A DNA stretch of 40,663 bases from an uncultured Lachnospiraceae bacterium (GCA_945929965.1 CAMEOT010000026.1:1-40663), one strand, 5' to 3'; shown: positions 7,636 to 15,939, counted from the stretch's first letter. The notes: generated by a model not told the origin, from the sequence alone. Numbers and translations: made by a program.

Positions 7636-8283
7636 GTGAAAAACTTAATTAAGAAAAATCAGCTTATGATTACCGCACTTGCCATTATGATAGCCATTGC
7701 AGGTTATCTGCAATTTGCGGGGACCAACCTGGAAAAGGAGTATCTGACGTCGGACAATACAGAAGATCTCAGTGCAGTGGATTCTACGGATATTGTCACA
7801 GATATAGAAAGTCTGGATTCGGATGTGGAGATCGTCATGGAGGATTATCTGGATGAGGATATGCAGGTGGCGGAGGCAACACCGGACGAGGGGGAGATCC
7901 CTGGCGAGGCGGTACTGACCGGAACCAACGCAGTGGAGGTGTTGTCCGCGGCGAGACTGTCCAAGGAACAGACCAGAGCCCGGAATAAAGAGACTTTGCT
8001 GGAGATCATAAATAGTACGGAGCTTAGCGATGCCCAGAAGCAGGAAGCAGTGGATAGTATGGTACATATGACGGAGATTGCCGAAAAAGAAGCCGCGGCG
8101 GAGGTGCTGCTGCAGGCGAAGGGATTTAGTGAAGCGGTGGTCAGCATCAACGGGGATGCTGTGGATGTCGTGGTCAATGCAGCGGAACTGTCCGATGTAC
8201 AGCGGGCACAGATCGAAGACATTGTAAAAAGAAAGACGGATATCGCGGCGGAAAATATCGTTATCAGCACCATTACACAGTGA
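7636..8283 (+). CDS. spoIIIAH: Stage III sporulation protein AH
   Basis: Mother-cell membrane protein whose extracytoplasmic YscJ/FliF-like domain binds SpoIIQ of the forespore. It has an N-terminal transmembrane segment (about 9-25), an acidic linker, then a Gln/Glu-rich helical domain (SKEQTRARNKETLLEIINSTELS...) and the C-terminal DVVVNAAELSDVQRAQIEDIV strand-helix pattern of the family. I prefer the GTG at 7636 (GGGGAAC just upstream, 215 residues). An in-frame TTG at 7618 would add six residues. Last gene of the spoIIIA operon; I see no clear terminator after it. Confidence 0.92.
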   Translation: MKNLIKKNQLMITALAIMIAIAGYLQFAGTNLEKEYLTSDNTEDLSAVDSTDIVTDIESLDSDVEIVMEDYLDEDMQVAEATPDEGEIPGEAVLTGTNAVEVLSAARLSKEQTRARNKETLLEIINSTELSDAQKQEAVDSMVHMTEIAEKEAAAEVLLQAKGFSEAVVSINGDAVDVVVNAAELSDVQRAQIEDIVKRKTDIAAENIVISTITQ

Positions 8284-8291
8284 TATTTTTG

Positions 8292-8320
8292 TGTACATAG
8301 GGAGAAAATTATGTTATGAT
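8292..8320 (+). promoter_or_regulatory. Candidate promoter for deoB-prfC
   Basis: TGTACA (8292-8297), a 17-bp spacer and TATGAT (8315-8320) preceded by TGT (extended -10) make a plausible sigma-A promoter. Transcription would start near 8327, placing the hairpin at 8326-8386 at the very 5' end of the deoB mRNA. Confidence 0.45.
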
Positions 8321-8325
8321 ACCAA

Positions 8326-8386
8326 GGGTTACAAGCTAAAAGGCTACGCAAGCTTGCTTGCAGGAGCCTTTCTGGCTTAGAAACCC
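8326..8386 (+). ncRNA. 61-nt multi-helix hairpin with CUUG loop (deoB leader)
   Basis: GGGTT pairs with AACCC at the ends. Inside come AAGCTA/TGGCTT, AAAGGCT/AGCCTTT and GCAAG/CTTGC, closed by a CTTG tetraloop at hairpin positions 28-31. No U-tract follows, so it is not a standard terminator. A second 61-nt hairpin with the same layout but different stem sequence is at 31307-31367. Both are preceded by TATGAT, one purine, then CCA. The structure is seen in the sequence; any RNA function is inference. Confidence 0.5.
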
Positions 8387-8407
8387 GTACCACATGAGCA
8401 GGCAGCC

Positions 8408-8474
8408 ATTTTCGAAGAAAATGTGCGGACTGCGAATGCGGTCTGAGTAGCTATTTTCGAAGAAAATGTGCGGA
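8408..8474 (+). repeat. Two copies of a 22-bp direct repeat in the deoB leader
   Basis: The 22-bp sequence beginning ATTTTCGAAGAAAAT and ending GTGCGGA occurs at 8408-8429 and again, identically, at 8453-8474. Each copy can fold into a 6-bp ATTTTC/GAAAAT stem with a GAA loop. The second copy ends just before the deoB ribosome binding site (GAGGA, 8476-8480). Confidence 0.8.
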
Positions 8475-8488
8475 TGAGGAATATATAT

Positions 8489-9655
8489 ATGAAGAGAGTC
8501 TTTTTAATTGTACTGGACAGCTTCGGTATCGGTGAAATGCCGGATGCCGGAGCTTACGGTGATATCCATGTGAATACTTTAAGAAGTGTATCCAAAAGTT
8601 CCTATTTCCATATGGATCATATGAGAGACCTGGGGCTGTTTAACATCGACGGTGTGGAAGTCGGAGAGAAGACAACGCATCCCACGGCAGCTTATGCCCG
8701 TATGACAGAGCGTTCCCGTGGAAAGGATACTACCATCGGACACTGGGAGATCGCAGGTATTTATTCTCCCAAGCCCCTGCCCACCTATCCGGACGGATTT
8801 CCCGAGGAGGTACTGGAGGAGTTCCGTATCCGTACCGGCAGAGATGTTCTGTGCAACAAGCCTTACTCCGGCACACAGGTCATTGCAGATTACGGGGACG
8901 AGCATGTGCGCACCGGCAAATTGATCGTATATACTTCTGCGGACAGTGTGTTCCAGATCGCCGCGCATGAGGATGTGGTTCCCGTGGAACAGTTATATGA
9001 CTATTGTCGTATTGCCAGACAGATCCTGCAGGGAGAGCACGGTGTGGGGCGTGTCATTGCCAGACCTTTCATTGGTGAGAGCGGACATTATACCCGTACC
9101 CCCAGAAGACATGATTTTTCCCTGCTGCCTCCCGCAGTTACCATGTTAGACCAACTGAAGGCTGCCGGCAGGGATGTTATTGCTGTGGGCAAGATTCAGG
9201 ATATTTTCGTAGGCAAGGGAATTACCGAGCATGTATACACTTCCGGTAATGCGGAAGGTATCGAGCGGACTCTGGAATATCTGGATAAGGATTTTGAAGG
9301 ACTCTGCTTTATTAATTTAGTAGATTACGATATGCTCTATGGTCACAGGAGAGATGTGGACGGCTATGCGAAGGCACTGGCTTATTTTGATGATAAGCTG
9401 CCGGGGATTCAGGCGCATATGAAGCCGGAGGACATTCTCATGATCACAGCAGACCACGGCTGTGATCCCGCCTATAAGACCACCACGGATCACACTAGGG
9501 AATATACACCGTTTATTATGTATGGTGCCCCTGTGACACCGGGCAGCCGCGGAACGAGATCGACCTTTTCCGATATCGGAGCTACGGTACTGGATTACTT
9601 CGGAATCATCCCGGAATTTGAAGGGGACTCTGTATTAAAGGCAGACCTGTCATAG
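8489..9655 (+). CDS. deoB: Phosphopentomutase
   Basis: Interconverts ribose-1-phosphate (or deoxyribose-1-phosphate) and the 5-phosphate, feeding nucleoside sugars into the pentose phosphate pathway. Alkaline phosphatase superfamily metalloenzyme. The N-terminal metal site LDSFGIGEMPDAG, the phosphorylated-Thr region KDTTIGHWE (DTT at about 80-82) and the C-terminal ITADHGCDPAYKTTTDHTRE metal ligands are all present. The ATG at 8489 gives 388 residues, the usual size, and has GAGGA 8 nt upstream. An in-frame GTG at 8468 lies inside the leader repeat and is unlikely. prfC follows after 60 nt. Confidence 0.96.
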   Translation: MKRVFLIVLDSFGIGEMPDAGAYGDIHVNTLRSVSKSSYFHMDHMRDLGLFNIDGVEVGEKTTHPTAAYARMTERSRGKDTTIGHWEIAGIYSPKPLPTYPDGFPEEVLEEFRIRTGRDVLCNKPYSGTQVIADYGDEHVRTGKLIVYTSADSVFQIAAHEDVVPVEQLYDYCRIARQILQGEHGVGRVIARPFIGESGHYTRTPRRHDFSLLPPAVTMLDQLKAAGRDVIAVGKIQDIFVGKGITEHVYTSGNAEGIERTLEYLDKDFEGLCFINLVDYDMLYGHRRDVDGYAKALAYFDDKLPGIQAHMKPEDILMITADHGCDPAYKTTTDHTREYTPFIMYGAPVTPGSRGTRSTFSDIGATVLDYFGIIPEFEGDSVLKADLS

Positions 9656-9715
9656 AAAGCAGATTACCGGAAGCTGCGAAAATAGATTTTAAGATATATT
9701 TGGAGGATTATAGTA

Positions 9716-11314
9716 GTGAGTAACAATTATACAGAAGAGATCAACCGCCGTCGTACTTTCGCCATTATCTCTCACCCGGATGCCGGTAAGACGACCCTGA
9801 CCGAGAAGTTCCTGCTCTACGGAGGAGCCATCAACCTGGCGGGAAGCGTAAAAGGTAAGGCAACAGCGAGACATGCGGTGTCCGACTGGATGCAGATTGA
9901 GAAGGACAGAGGTATTTCCGTAACCTCTTCCGTGCTGCAGTTTGAATATGACGGTTATTGTATCAATATTCTGGATACTCCGGGACATCAGGATTTCTCC
10001 GAGGATACCTACCGTACCCTGATGGCAGCAGATTCCGCAGTCATGGTCATCGATGCATCCAAGGGCGTCGAGGCACAGACGAGAAAGCTGTTTAAAGTCT
10101 GTGTCATGCGTAAGATCCCCATTTTCACTTTTATCAATAAGATGGACCGTGAAGCCAGAGATACCTTTGAACTGTTAGACGACATCGAGAAGGAGCTGGG
10201 TATTGCCACCTGCCCCATCAACTGGCCTATTGGCTCAGGTAAGGCATTCCAGGGTGTCTACGACCGTGAGAAAAAGTGTGTGATCGCTTATTCCGATACC
10301 GAGAAGGGAACGAAGGAAGGAACATCCACCGAGATCCCCATTCAGGATGAAGAGCATCTGAAGGAACTGATCGGAGAGGACGCAGCGGACAAGCTGTTAG
10401 GTGAGGTGGAACTGTTGGACGGCGCCAGTGCAGAGTTTGATCTGGACGAAGTACAGAAGGGTAACCTGACCCCGGTATGTTTCGGATCTGCATTGACCAA
10501 CTTCGGTGTGGAGATCTTCTTAAAGCACTTTCTGAATATGACCACCACACCACTGCCCAGAAAAGCGGACATCGGCATGATCAATCCTACGGAGCATGAG
10601 TTCAGCGCTTTTGTATTCAAGATTCAGGCGAATATGAACAAGGCACACAGAGACCGTATCGCATTTATGCGTATCTGCTCCGGCAAATTCGATGCAAATA
10701 TGGAAGTACGTCATGTGCAGGGCAATAAGGTGATGAGATTATCCCAGCCCCAGCAGATTATGGCGGACGAACGTAAGATATTAAATGAGGCTTATGCCGG
10801 AGATATTATTGGTGTGTTCGACCCCGGTATTTTCTCCATTGGAGATACCCTGTGTATGCCCAAGGAGAAGTTCCAGTACGAGGGTATTCCTACCTTCGCA
10901 CCCGAGCATTTCGCCAGAGTGCGCCAGGTAGATACCATGAAGAGAAAACAGTTTGTTAAGGGCGTGGAGCAGATTGCCCAGGAAGGTGCCATTCAGATCT
11001 TCCAGGAGTTCAATACCGGTCTGGAAGAGATCATCGTCGGCGTAGTTGGTGTACTGCAGTTCGATGTATTGAAGTACCGCCTGGAGAACGAATATAACGT
11101 GGAGATCCGTCTGGAAAACCTGCCTTATGAGCACATCCGCTGGATCGAGAACAAGGACGAGATCGACCTTGCCAAATTGTCCGGAACTTCCGATATGAAG
11201 AAGGTTAAGGACATGAAAGGGAATCCTTTGCTTCTGTTCGTTAATTCCTGGAGCATCGGCATGACCCTGGATCGTAATAAAGGACTGGTGCTGACGGAGT
11301 TCGGACGCAACTGA
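9716..11314 (+). CDS. prfC: Peptide chain release factor 3
   Basis: Translational GTPase that recycles RF1/RF2 from the ribosome after peptide release. G1 is SHPDAGKTTLTEK (Lys near residue 25), followed by the switch region KGKATARHAVSDWM, G3 DTPGHQDF and G4 NKMD. The TARHAVSDWM stretch and the 532-residue length distinguish RF3 from EF-G. The start is a GTG, with TTTGGAGGA 7 nt upstream. Codons such as CGT, GGT and ATC are frequent, suggesting good expression. It probably shares a transcript with deoB and the following lipoprotein gene (50 nt gap). Confidence 0.96.
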   Translation: MSNNYTEEINRRRTFAIISHPDAGKTTLTEKFLLYGGAINLAGSVKGKATARHAVSDWMQIEKDRGISVTSSVLQFEYDGYCINILDTPGHQDFSEDTYRTLMAADSAVMVIDASKGVEAQTRKLFKVCVMRKIPIFTFINKMDREARDTFELLDDIEKELGIATCPINWPIGSGKAFQGVYDREKKCVIAYSDTEKGTKEGTSTEIPIQDEEHLKELIGEDAADKLLGEVELLDGASAEFDLDEVQKGNLTPVCFGSALTNFGVEIFLKHFLNMTTTPLPRKADIGMINPTEHEFSAFVFKIQANMNKAHRDRIAFMRICSGKFDANMEVRHVQGNKVMRLSQPQQIMADERKILNEAYAGDIIGVFDPGIFSIGDTLCMPKEKFQYEGIPTFAPEHFARVRQVDTMKRKQFVKGVEQIAQEGAIQIFQEFNTGLEEIIVGVVGVLQFDVLKYRLENEYNVEIRLENLPYEHIRWIENKDEIDLAKLSGTSDMKKVKDMKGNPLLLFVNSWSIGMTLDRNKGLVLTEFGRN

Positions 11315-11364
11315 TACCGGAAATATACCTGAGAGAACGAGATAACACATGTGCAGGGGATAGA

Positions 11365-12606
11365 ATGCGGGAAATGTTTCAGGCAAGATTTAAAAAATTA
11401 TATATCGCACTTTTCATGCTGCTGTTTTTGACGGGATGCTCCTCAGAGGAGATCCTGTCGGAAGTGCCGCAGACCATTGTACTGCCCGTAGAGGAGATCG
11501 ACAGTCTGCCCGGACAGGAAGCGGAGGAGACGACCGCAGAAAGCGATAATACAGAGAGCTGTTCCCTCTTAGAGGAGGGAGGCTCTCGTTTTGCATACGA
11601 GAGTCTGGACGCACAGGAACAGATCTGGTACGGAGAGATCGAGCAGGCCCTGGGAGAGATGACCGATACGGTAAAACTGTCCACAGAACCCATCGAACAG
11701 GGACTGGACGAGCACGATATCGACCGGATCTTCCAGTGCGTGCTGATCGATCATCCCGAGATCTTTTATACTACGGGATACACCTACACCAAATATTCCA
11801 GAGGGGACCGGACGGTAGGGATCGATTTTGCCGGGACCTATTCGCTGCCTGGGGAAGAAGCAGTAAGAAAGGCGGAAGAGATCCGTGAGAGGGCATCGGA
11901 ATGGCTTTCAGATATCCCGCCGGATGTATCGGAATATGATAAAGTAAAAGCAGTCTATGAGAAAATCATATTTTTCACGGATTATGATCTGAATGCTTCG
12001 GACAATCAGAACATTGCCTCGGTATTTTTAGGAAATTCTTCGGTCTGCCAGGGATATGCCAAAGCGACACAGTATCTGTTGAACCATCTGGGAGTGATGT
12101 GCACGCTGGTACAGGGAACGGTGGACACCGGGGAGGCGCATGCATGGAATCTGGTGCGGGTGGACGGTGACTATTATTATGTGGATACGACCTGGGGAGA
12201 TGCCTCCTATCGAATGGAGGATGGCAGTGGGAAGGAAGAATTACCGGAGATCAATTATGATTATCTGTGTGTGACCACGCAGGAGCTGCTTCGCACCCAC
12301 CGCATCGAAAGTGTGGTAGCCATGCCGGAATGCACTGCCACGCAGGCAAATTATTATGTCATGGAAGGCGTATATTTTACGTCATATGATGCAGAACAGA
12401 TGCAGAGCATCTTCGACAGGGCATGGGAGAGCGGCAGGACGGAGATCACATTAAAATGCGCGGATGAGGAATGCTACCGGGAGATCTGCAGGGTGCTGAT
12501 CGATGAGCAGGAGATCTTTTCCTATATGCCGGAAAACAGCAGTACCATTGCTTATGCGCAGAATGGCAAACAATTATCCTTGACTTTTTGGGTGACAAAT
12601 GAATAA
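11365..12606 (+). CDS. Transglutaminase-like lipoprotein
   Basis: Predicted surface lipoprotein with a transglutaminase-like protease fold. The signal peptide ends in the lipobox LTGC (Cys near 25). A Ser/Glu-rich linker follows, then a helical region, then the transglutaminase core: SSVCQGYAKATQYLLNHLG (Cys near 228), GEAHAWNLVRVDG (His near 259) and YYVDTTWGD (Asp near 274), a complete Cys-His-Asp triad. Such proteins are common in clostridia, with cell-wall roles usually assumed; the substrate is unknown. An in-frame ATG at 11374 is an alternative start. The coding end overlaps the promoter of the next operon. Confidence 0.88.
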   Translation: MREMFQARFKKLYIALFMLLFLTGCSSEEILSEVPQTIVLPVEEIDSLPGQEAEETTAESDNTESCSLLEEGGSRFAYESLDAQEQIWYGEIEQALGEMTDTVKLSTEPIEQGLDEHDIDRIFQCVLIDHPEIFYTTGYTYTKYSRGDRTVGIDFAGTYSLPGEEAVRKAEEIRERASEWLSDIPPDVSEYDKVKAVYEKIIFFTDYDLNASDNQNIASVFLGNSSVCQGYAKATQYLLNHLGVMCTLVQGTVDTGEAHAWNLVRVDGDYYYVDTTWGDASYRMEDGSGKEELPEINYDYLCVTTQELLRTHRIESVVAMPECTATQANYYVMEGVYFTSYDAEQMQSIFDRAWESGRTEITLKCADEECYREICRVLIDEQEIFSYMPENSSTIAYAQNGKQLSLTFWVTNE

Positions 12607-12620
12607 GGATTTGGTATACT
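12592..12620 (+). promoter_or_regulatory. Candidate sigma-A promoter for the asp23-nusB-...-recN operon
   Basis: GTGACA (12592-12597), a 17-bp spacer and TATACT (12615-12620) preceded by TGG (extended -10). The -35 lies inside the last codons of the transglutaminase gene. The predicted start is about 30 nt before asp23, at the 14-bp palindrome that follows. Confidence 0.6.
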
Positions 12621-12621
12621 G

Positions 12622-12635
12622 TAACTAATTAGTTA
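12622..12635. promoter_or_regulatory. 14-bp perfect palindrome at the asp23 transcription start
   Basis: TAACTAATTAGTTA is a perfect palindrome starting 2 bp after the -10 box. Its position over the predicted +1 fits a repressor operator, and A/T palindromes of this kind are common for dimeric winged-helix repressors. It could also be chance in an AT-rich leader. Confidence 0.35.
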
Positions 12636-12656
12636 TTATTAGGAGGATCAGCTATC

Positions 12657-13043
12657 ATGGAAAAAGAAATAGATAAGAAGAACCTGGTATTAAAGGAAGA
12701 TGAGAGCATCGGTACGGTACAGATCGCAGATGATGTAGTAGCAATGATCGCATCCCTGGCAGCTACGGAAGTAGACGGTGTCAGCGCCATGGCAGGCAAT
12801 ATCACCAACGAACTCATGAGCAAGGTAGGAATGAAGAACCTTACCAAGGGCGTTAAGGTGGAAGTACAGGGCAAGAATGTGACCGTGGATCTGGCAGTGA
12901 CCATGGAGTACGACTACAATATCCCCACCACCTGCCAGGCAGTACAGCAGAAGGTGAAGAATGCCATCGAGTATATGACAGGACTGACCTGCTCAGATGT
13001 AAACATCCGCATTGCCGGTGTGAACATGAAGAAGGACAAATAA
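12657..13043 (+). CDS. Asp23/Gls24 family envelope stress protein
   Basis: Small DUF322 (Asp23/Gls24) protein of 128 residues, equivalent in position to Bacillus yqhY, which sits just before nusB. The conserved core is present: GTVQIADDVVAMIASLAATEVDGVSAM, then GVKVEVQGKNVTVDLAVTMEYDYNIP and the C-terminal LTCSDVNIRIAGVNM. Members associate with the membrane and are linked to cell-envelope stress, and in Bacillus to lipid metabolism; the biochemical role is not settled. The ribosome binding site is AGGAGG at 12641-12646. First gene of the long operon. Confidence 0.92.
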   Translation: MEKEIDKKNLVLKEDESIGTVQIADDVVAMIASLAATEVDGVSAMAGNITNELMSKVGMKNLTKGVKVEVQGKNVTVDLAVTMEYDYNIPTTCQAVQQKVKNAIEYMTGLTCSDVNIRIAGVNMKKDK

Positions 13044-13064
13044 GAGGAACTACAGGAAGATATT

Positions 13065-13475
13065 ATGGGAAGACACGAGCAGAGAGAACAGGTTTTCAAA
13101 CTTTTATACCGTGTGGAGTTTCATACACCGGAAGATATGCCGGAACAGATCGCATTGTTCCGCGAGAATAATGAGGAAGTTTCTTCCTGGCAGGATGCGG
13201 ATGTCATCGCAGCCCGTTTCGAGAAGATTAAGGACAAGATCCCGGAACTGGATAAGCTGTTGAATGAGAATACCGAAGGCTGGGATACCACCCGTGTGGG
13301 AAAGGTAGAACTCGCAGTGTTACGTCTGGGCGCGTATGAGCTGCGCTATGATGACGATATCCCGGACGGGGTAGCAATCAACGAGGCAGTGGAGATCGCC
13401 AAAAAATACGGTCAGGAGAGCTCCGGCGGATTCGTCAATGCGATCCTTGCCAAGATTATGAAATCCGGTGAGTAG
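13065..13475 (+). CDS. nusB: Transcription antitermination factor NusB
   Basis: Binds boxA RNA with ribosomal protein S10 in rRNA antitermination. The 136-residue all-helical protein starts GRHEQREQVFKLLYRVEF, the Arg-rich N-terminal signature of NusB, and ends with GVAINEAVEIAKKYGQESSGGFVNAILAKI, its most conserved C-terminal motif. It overlaps xseA by 8 nt. In Bacillus folD lies between nusB and xseA; it is absent here. Confidence 0.96.
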   Translation: MGRHEQREQVFKLLYRVEFHTPEDMPEQIALFRENNEEVSSWQDADVIAARFEKIKDKIPELDKLLNENTEGWDTTRVGKVELAVLRLGAYELRYDDDIPDGVAINEAVEIAKKYGQESSGGFVNAILAKIMKSGE

Positions 13476-14691
13476 GATACAGAATGTAATCAGCGTAAGA
13501 CAACTGAATACGTACATTAAAAATATGTTCACGCAGGATTACTTTTTACAGACGGTGTTTGTAAAAGGTGAGGTAAGCAACTGTAAATACCATCCCTCTG
13601 GACATATTTATTTTACGTTAAAGGATTCTGCCAGTGCCCTGAACTGTATTATGTTTGCGGGAGACCGCAGGGGCCTTTCGTTTCGGCTGACGGAAGGGCA
13701 GCAGGTGATCGCGAAGGGATCCGTGAGCGTATTTGAGCGTGACGGCAGATACCAGCTGTATGTGAAGGAAGTAACCTTAGACGGTGCCGGTGCTCTGTAT
13801 GAAAAATACGAACAGTTAAAACGGGAGCTGGCGGAAGAGGGAATGTTTGCCCCGGAGTATAAGCAGCCGATTCCGAAGTACATTCATACCCTTGGGGTGG
13901 TGACGGCGGATACCGGCGCGGCGGTGCGGGATATCATACAGATCGCCACCAGACGTAATCCTTACGTACAGATCATATTATATCCGGCACTGGTACAGGG
14001 AGCTTCGGCAGCTCCTTCCATTGTGAATGGAATCCGGGCACTGGAGAGACTGGGCGTGGATGTCATGATCGTGGGACGCGGCGGTGGATCCATAGAGGAT
14101 TTGTGGGCGTTTAATGAGAGAATGGTAGCACAGGCGGTATTTGACTGTACAGTGCCTATTATCTCGGCGGTAGGACATGAGACCGATACCACGATCATTG
14201 ATTATGTATCGGATCTGCGTGCACCGACACCGTCCGCAGCAGCAGAACTGGCGGTGACGGCAGTAGGCGACATCGATCAGGAGATCCTGAACGGACAGGA
14301 GAGGCTGTACCGGCAGATGGACCGGGTATTGCGGCGCAAGAAGCAGCAGGCGGAACAGATGGAGATGCGCTTGAAATATTTAAGCCCGGCCAACCGCATC
14401 CGTGAGAAGAGGACTTACAGCATACAGCTGGAAGAACGGTTAGAGAACCGGATGCAGACGATCCTGCGGGACCGCAGACACACCCTGGAGCTTTATATTG
14501 AGCGGATGAAGGCGGTCTCGCCGTTAGAGAAGTTGAACAGTGGCTACTCTTATGTGGAAGCTGCGGATGGGAAAACTATCCGTTCTGTGACACAGGTGCG
14601 TGAAGGTGACAGCCTGAGGATCCGGGTAAGTGATGGCATGATCGATGCCAAAGTGGAACAGGTGCAGCAGGGCGAGAGATTCACCGTGTGA
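13468..14691 (+). CDS. xseA: Exodeoxyribonuclease VII large subunit
   Basis: Catalytic subunit of ExoVII, a single-strand DNA exonuclease. The N-terminal OB-fold (VFVKGEVSNCKYHPSGHIYFTLKD) is followed by the catalytic domain with GVVTADTGAAVRDI and VGRGGGSIEDLWAFNE, then a long coiled-coil region (about residues 265-350) for XseB binding and the C-terminal LNSGYSYV motif. The start is a GTG inside nusB, implying coupling. The 407 residues are normal for the family. Confidence 0.96.
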   Translation: MSRIQNVISVRQLNTYIKNMFTQDYFLQTVFVKGEVSNCKYHPSGHIYFTLKDSASALNCIMFAGDRRGLSFRLTEGQQVIAKGSVSVFERDGRYQLYVKEVTLDGAGALYEKYEQLKRELAEEGMFAPEYKQPIPKYIHTLGVVTADTGAAVRDIIQIATRRNPYVQIILYPALVQGASAAPSIVNGIRALERLGVDVMIVGRGGGSIEDLWAFNERMVAQAVFDCTVPIISAVGHETDTTIIDYVSDLRAPTPSAAAELAVTAVGDIDQEILNGQERLYRQMDRVLRRKKQQAEQMEMRLKYLSPANRIREKRTYSIQLEERLENRMQTILRDRRHTLELYIERMKAVSPLEKLNSGYSYVEAADGKTIRSVTQVREGDSLRIRVSDGMIDAKVEQVQQGERFTV

Positions 14692-14727
14692 TCCAAGGAA
14701 GAGGACCATGGACGGAGGTATTAAATT

Positions 14728-14967
14728 TTGGCAGGAAAAAAGAAAACAGAAGAACAGGAACAACGCAGTCTGGAAGAGAATTTTTCCGAACTGGAGGAGC
14801 TGCTTGAACAGCTGGAAGCAGAGGATATTTCTCTGGAGGATGCGTTTACGGCATACAGTAAGGGGATGAATGTTCTGAAACAATGCAATGAACAGATCGA
14901 CCGGGTGGAGAAGCAGGTCATGAAGCTGAACGAAGAGGGAACACTGGAGCCTCTGGATCCACAGTAA
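14728..14967 (+). CDS. xseB: Exodeoxyribonuclease VII small subunit
   Basis: Small helical partner of XseA. The 79-residue protein shows the family pattern SLEENFSELEELLEQLEAEDISLEDAFTAYSKGMNVLKQCNEQIDRVEKQV. The start is TTG at 14728, with GGAGG 9 nt upstream; no ATG is available in a sensible position. Weak start codons are plausible for a subunit made in controlled ratio to XseA. It sits 36 nt after xseA. Confidence 0.94.
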   Translation: MAGKKKTEEQEQRSLEENFSELEELLEQLEAEDISLEDAFTAYSKGMNVLKQCNEQIDRVEKQVMKLNEEGTLEPLDPQ

Positions 14968-15001
14968 AGATACCGGCAGGAAGAGGAAGGACGGCATTGA
15001 C

Positions 15002-15925
15002 ATGGAAGAAACGATATTCAGACAGGAATTACAGAAGAGAACGGCAGCCATTGAGGAACTGTTGAAGGAATATCTTCCGGCGGAGGAAGGATATCAGAAG
15101 ACAGTCATAGAAGCTATGAATTACAGTCTCATGGCGGGAGGAAAAAGACTGCGTCCCATGCTGATGCAGGAGACTTACCGGATGCTCGGCGGCAGGGATG
15201 ATATCATTGAACCTTTCATGGCAGCGATCGAGATGATCCATACATATTCGCTTGTGCACGATGACCTTCCGGCTATGGACAATGACGAATACCGCAGAGG
15301 ACGCAAGACCACCTGGTCTGTATACGGCGATGGTATGGGAGTGTTAGCGGGTGACGGACTGCTCAATTATGCCTTTGAGACTGCATTCCGAGCTTTTCCG
15401 GCATATGCCGTGGGAAAACCGGTGGATGAGAACTATCCGAGAGTAGCTGCGGCACTGAATATTTTAGCCCGTAAGGCGGGAATCTACGGCATGATCGGCG
15501 GACAGAATGCAGACATTGAGGCAGAGGAACAGACGACGCCCCTGACTACGGAGCAGATCCTTTTTATTCATGCCAACAAAACAGCAGCCCTGATCCAGTC
15601 GGCAATGACCATCGGCGCCACCCTGGCAGGTGCCACGGACGAGGAGATCGCGGCACTGGAGCTGTGTGCCTACAATGTCGGCATTGCATTTCAGATCCAG
15701 GACGATATTCTGGATGTGATAGGTGACAGCAAGGAGCTTGGTAAAGCCACCGGCAGCGATGCACAGAATCATAAGCAGACCTATGTGACATTACACGGAC
15801 TGGAGGAATCCGGCAGGGAAGTGGAACGGCTTACCGAGGAAGCGGTAGCGGTTTTGGATGGTTTCTCGGGAGAACATGAATTCCTGAAGGAACTGTTACT
15901 GCATCTGGTCCACAGAACAAAATAG
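15002..15925 (+). CDS. ispA: Short-chain polyprenyl (farnesyl) diphosphate synthase
   Basis: Condenses IPP with allylic diphosphates to give geranyl/farnesyl diphosphate. GGKRLRP near residue 46, the first Asp-rich motif HDDLPAMDND (Asp near 87) and the second QIQDDILDVIGD are all present. The two residues between the first Asp pair and the last Asp of the DDxxxxD motif and the 307-residue length fit bacterial FPP synthase. It is directly followed by dxs (14 nt), so precursor and chain-building steps of isoprenoid synthesis are co-expressed. Confidence 0.94.
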   Translation: MEETIFRQELQKRTAAIEELLKEYLPAEEGYQKTVIEAMNYSLMAGGKRLRPMLMQETYRMLGGRDDIIEPFMAAIEMIHTYSLVHDDLPAMDNDEYRRGRKTTWSVYGDGMGVLAGDGLLNYAFETAFRAFPAYAVGKPVDENYPRVAAALNILARKAGIYGMIGGQNADIEAEEQTTPLTTEQILFIHANKTAALIQSAMTIGATLAGATDEEIAALELCAYNVGIAFQIQDDILDVIGDSKELGKATGSDAQNHKQTYVTLHGLEESGREVERLTEEAVAVLDGFSGEHEFLKELLLHLVHRTK

Positions 15926-15939
15926 CAGAGGAAAAGCGA

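Noticed and set aside
8468..8488. In-frame GTG upstream of deoB as the true start
   Set aside because: It lies inside the second leader repeat with no ribosome binding site; ATG 8489 has GAGGA 8 nt upstream and aligns with the usual deoB N-terminus.
12580..12620. TTGACT at 12580 as the -35 for the asp23 operon
   Set aside because: The spacing to TATACT is 29 bp; GTGACA at 12592 gives 17 bp.
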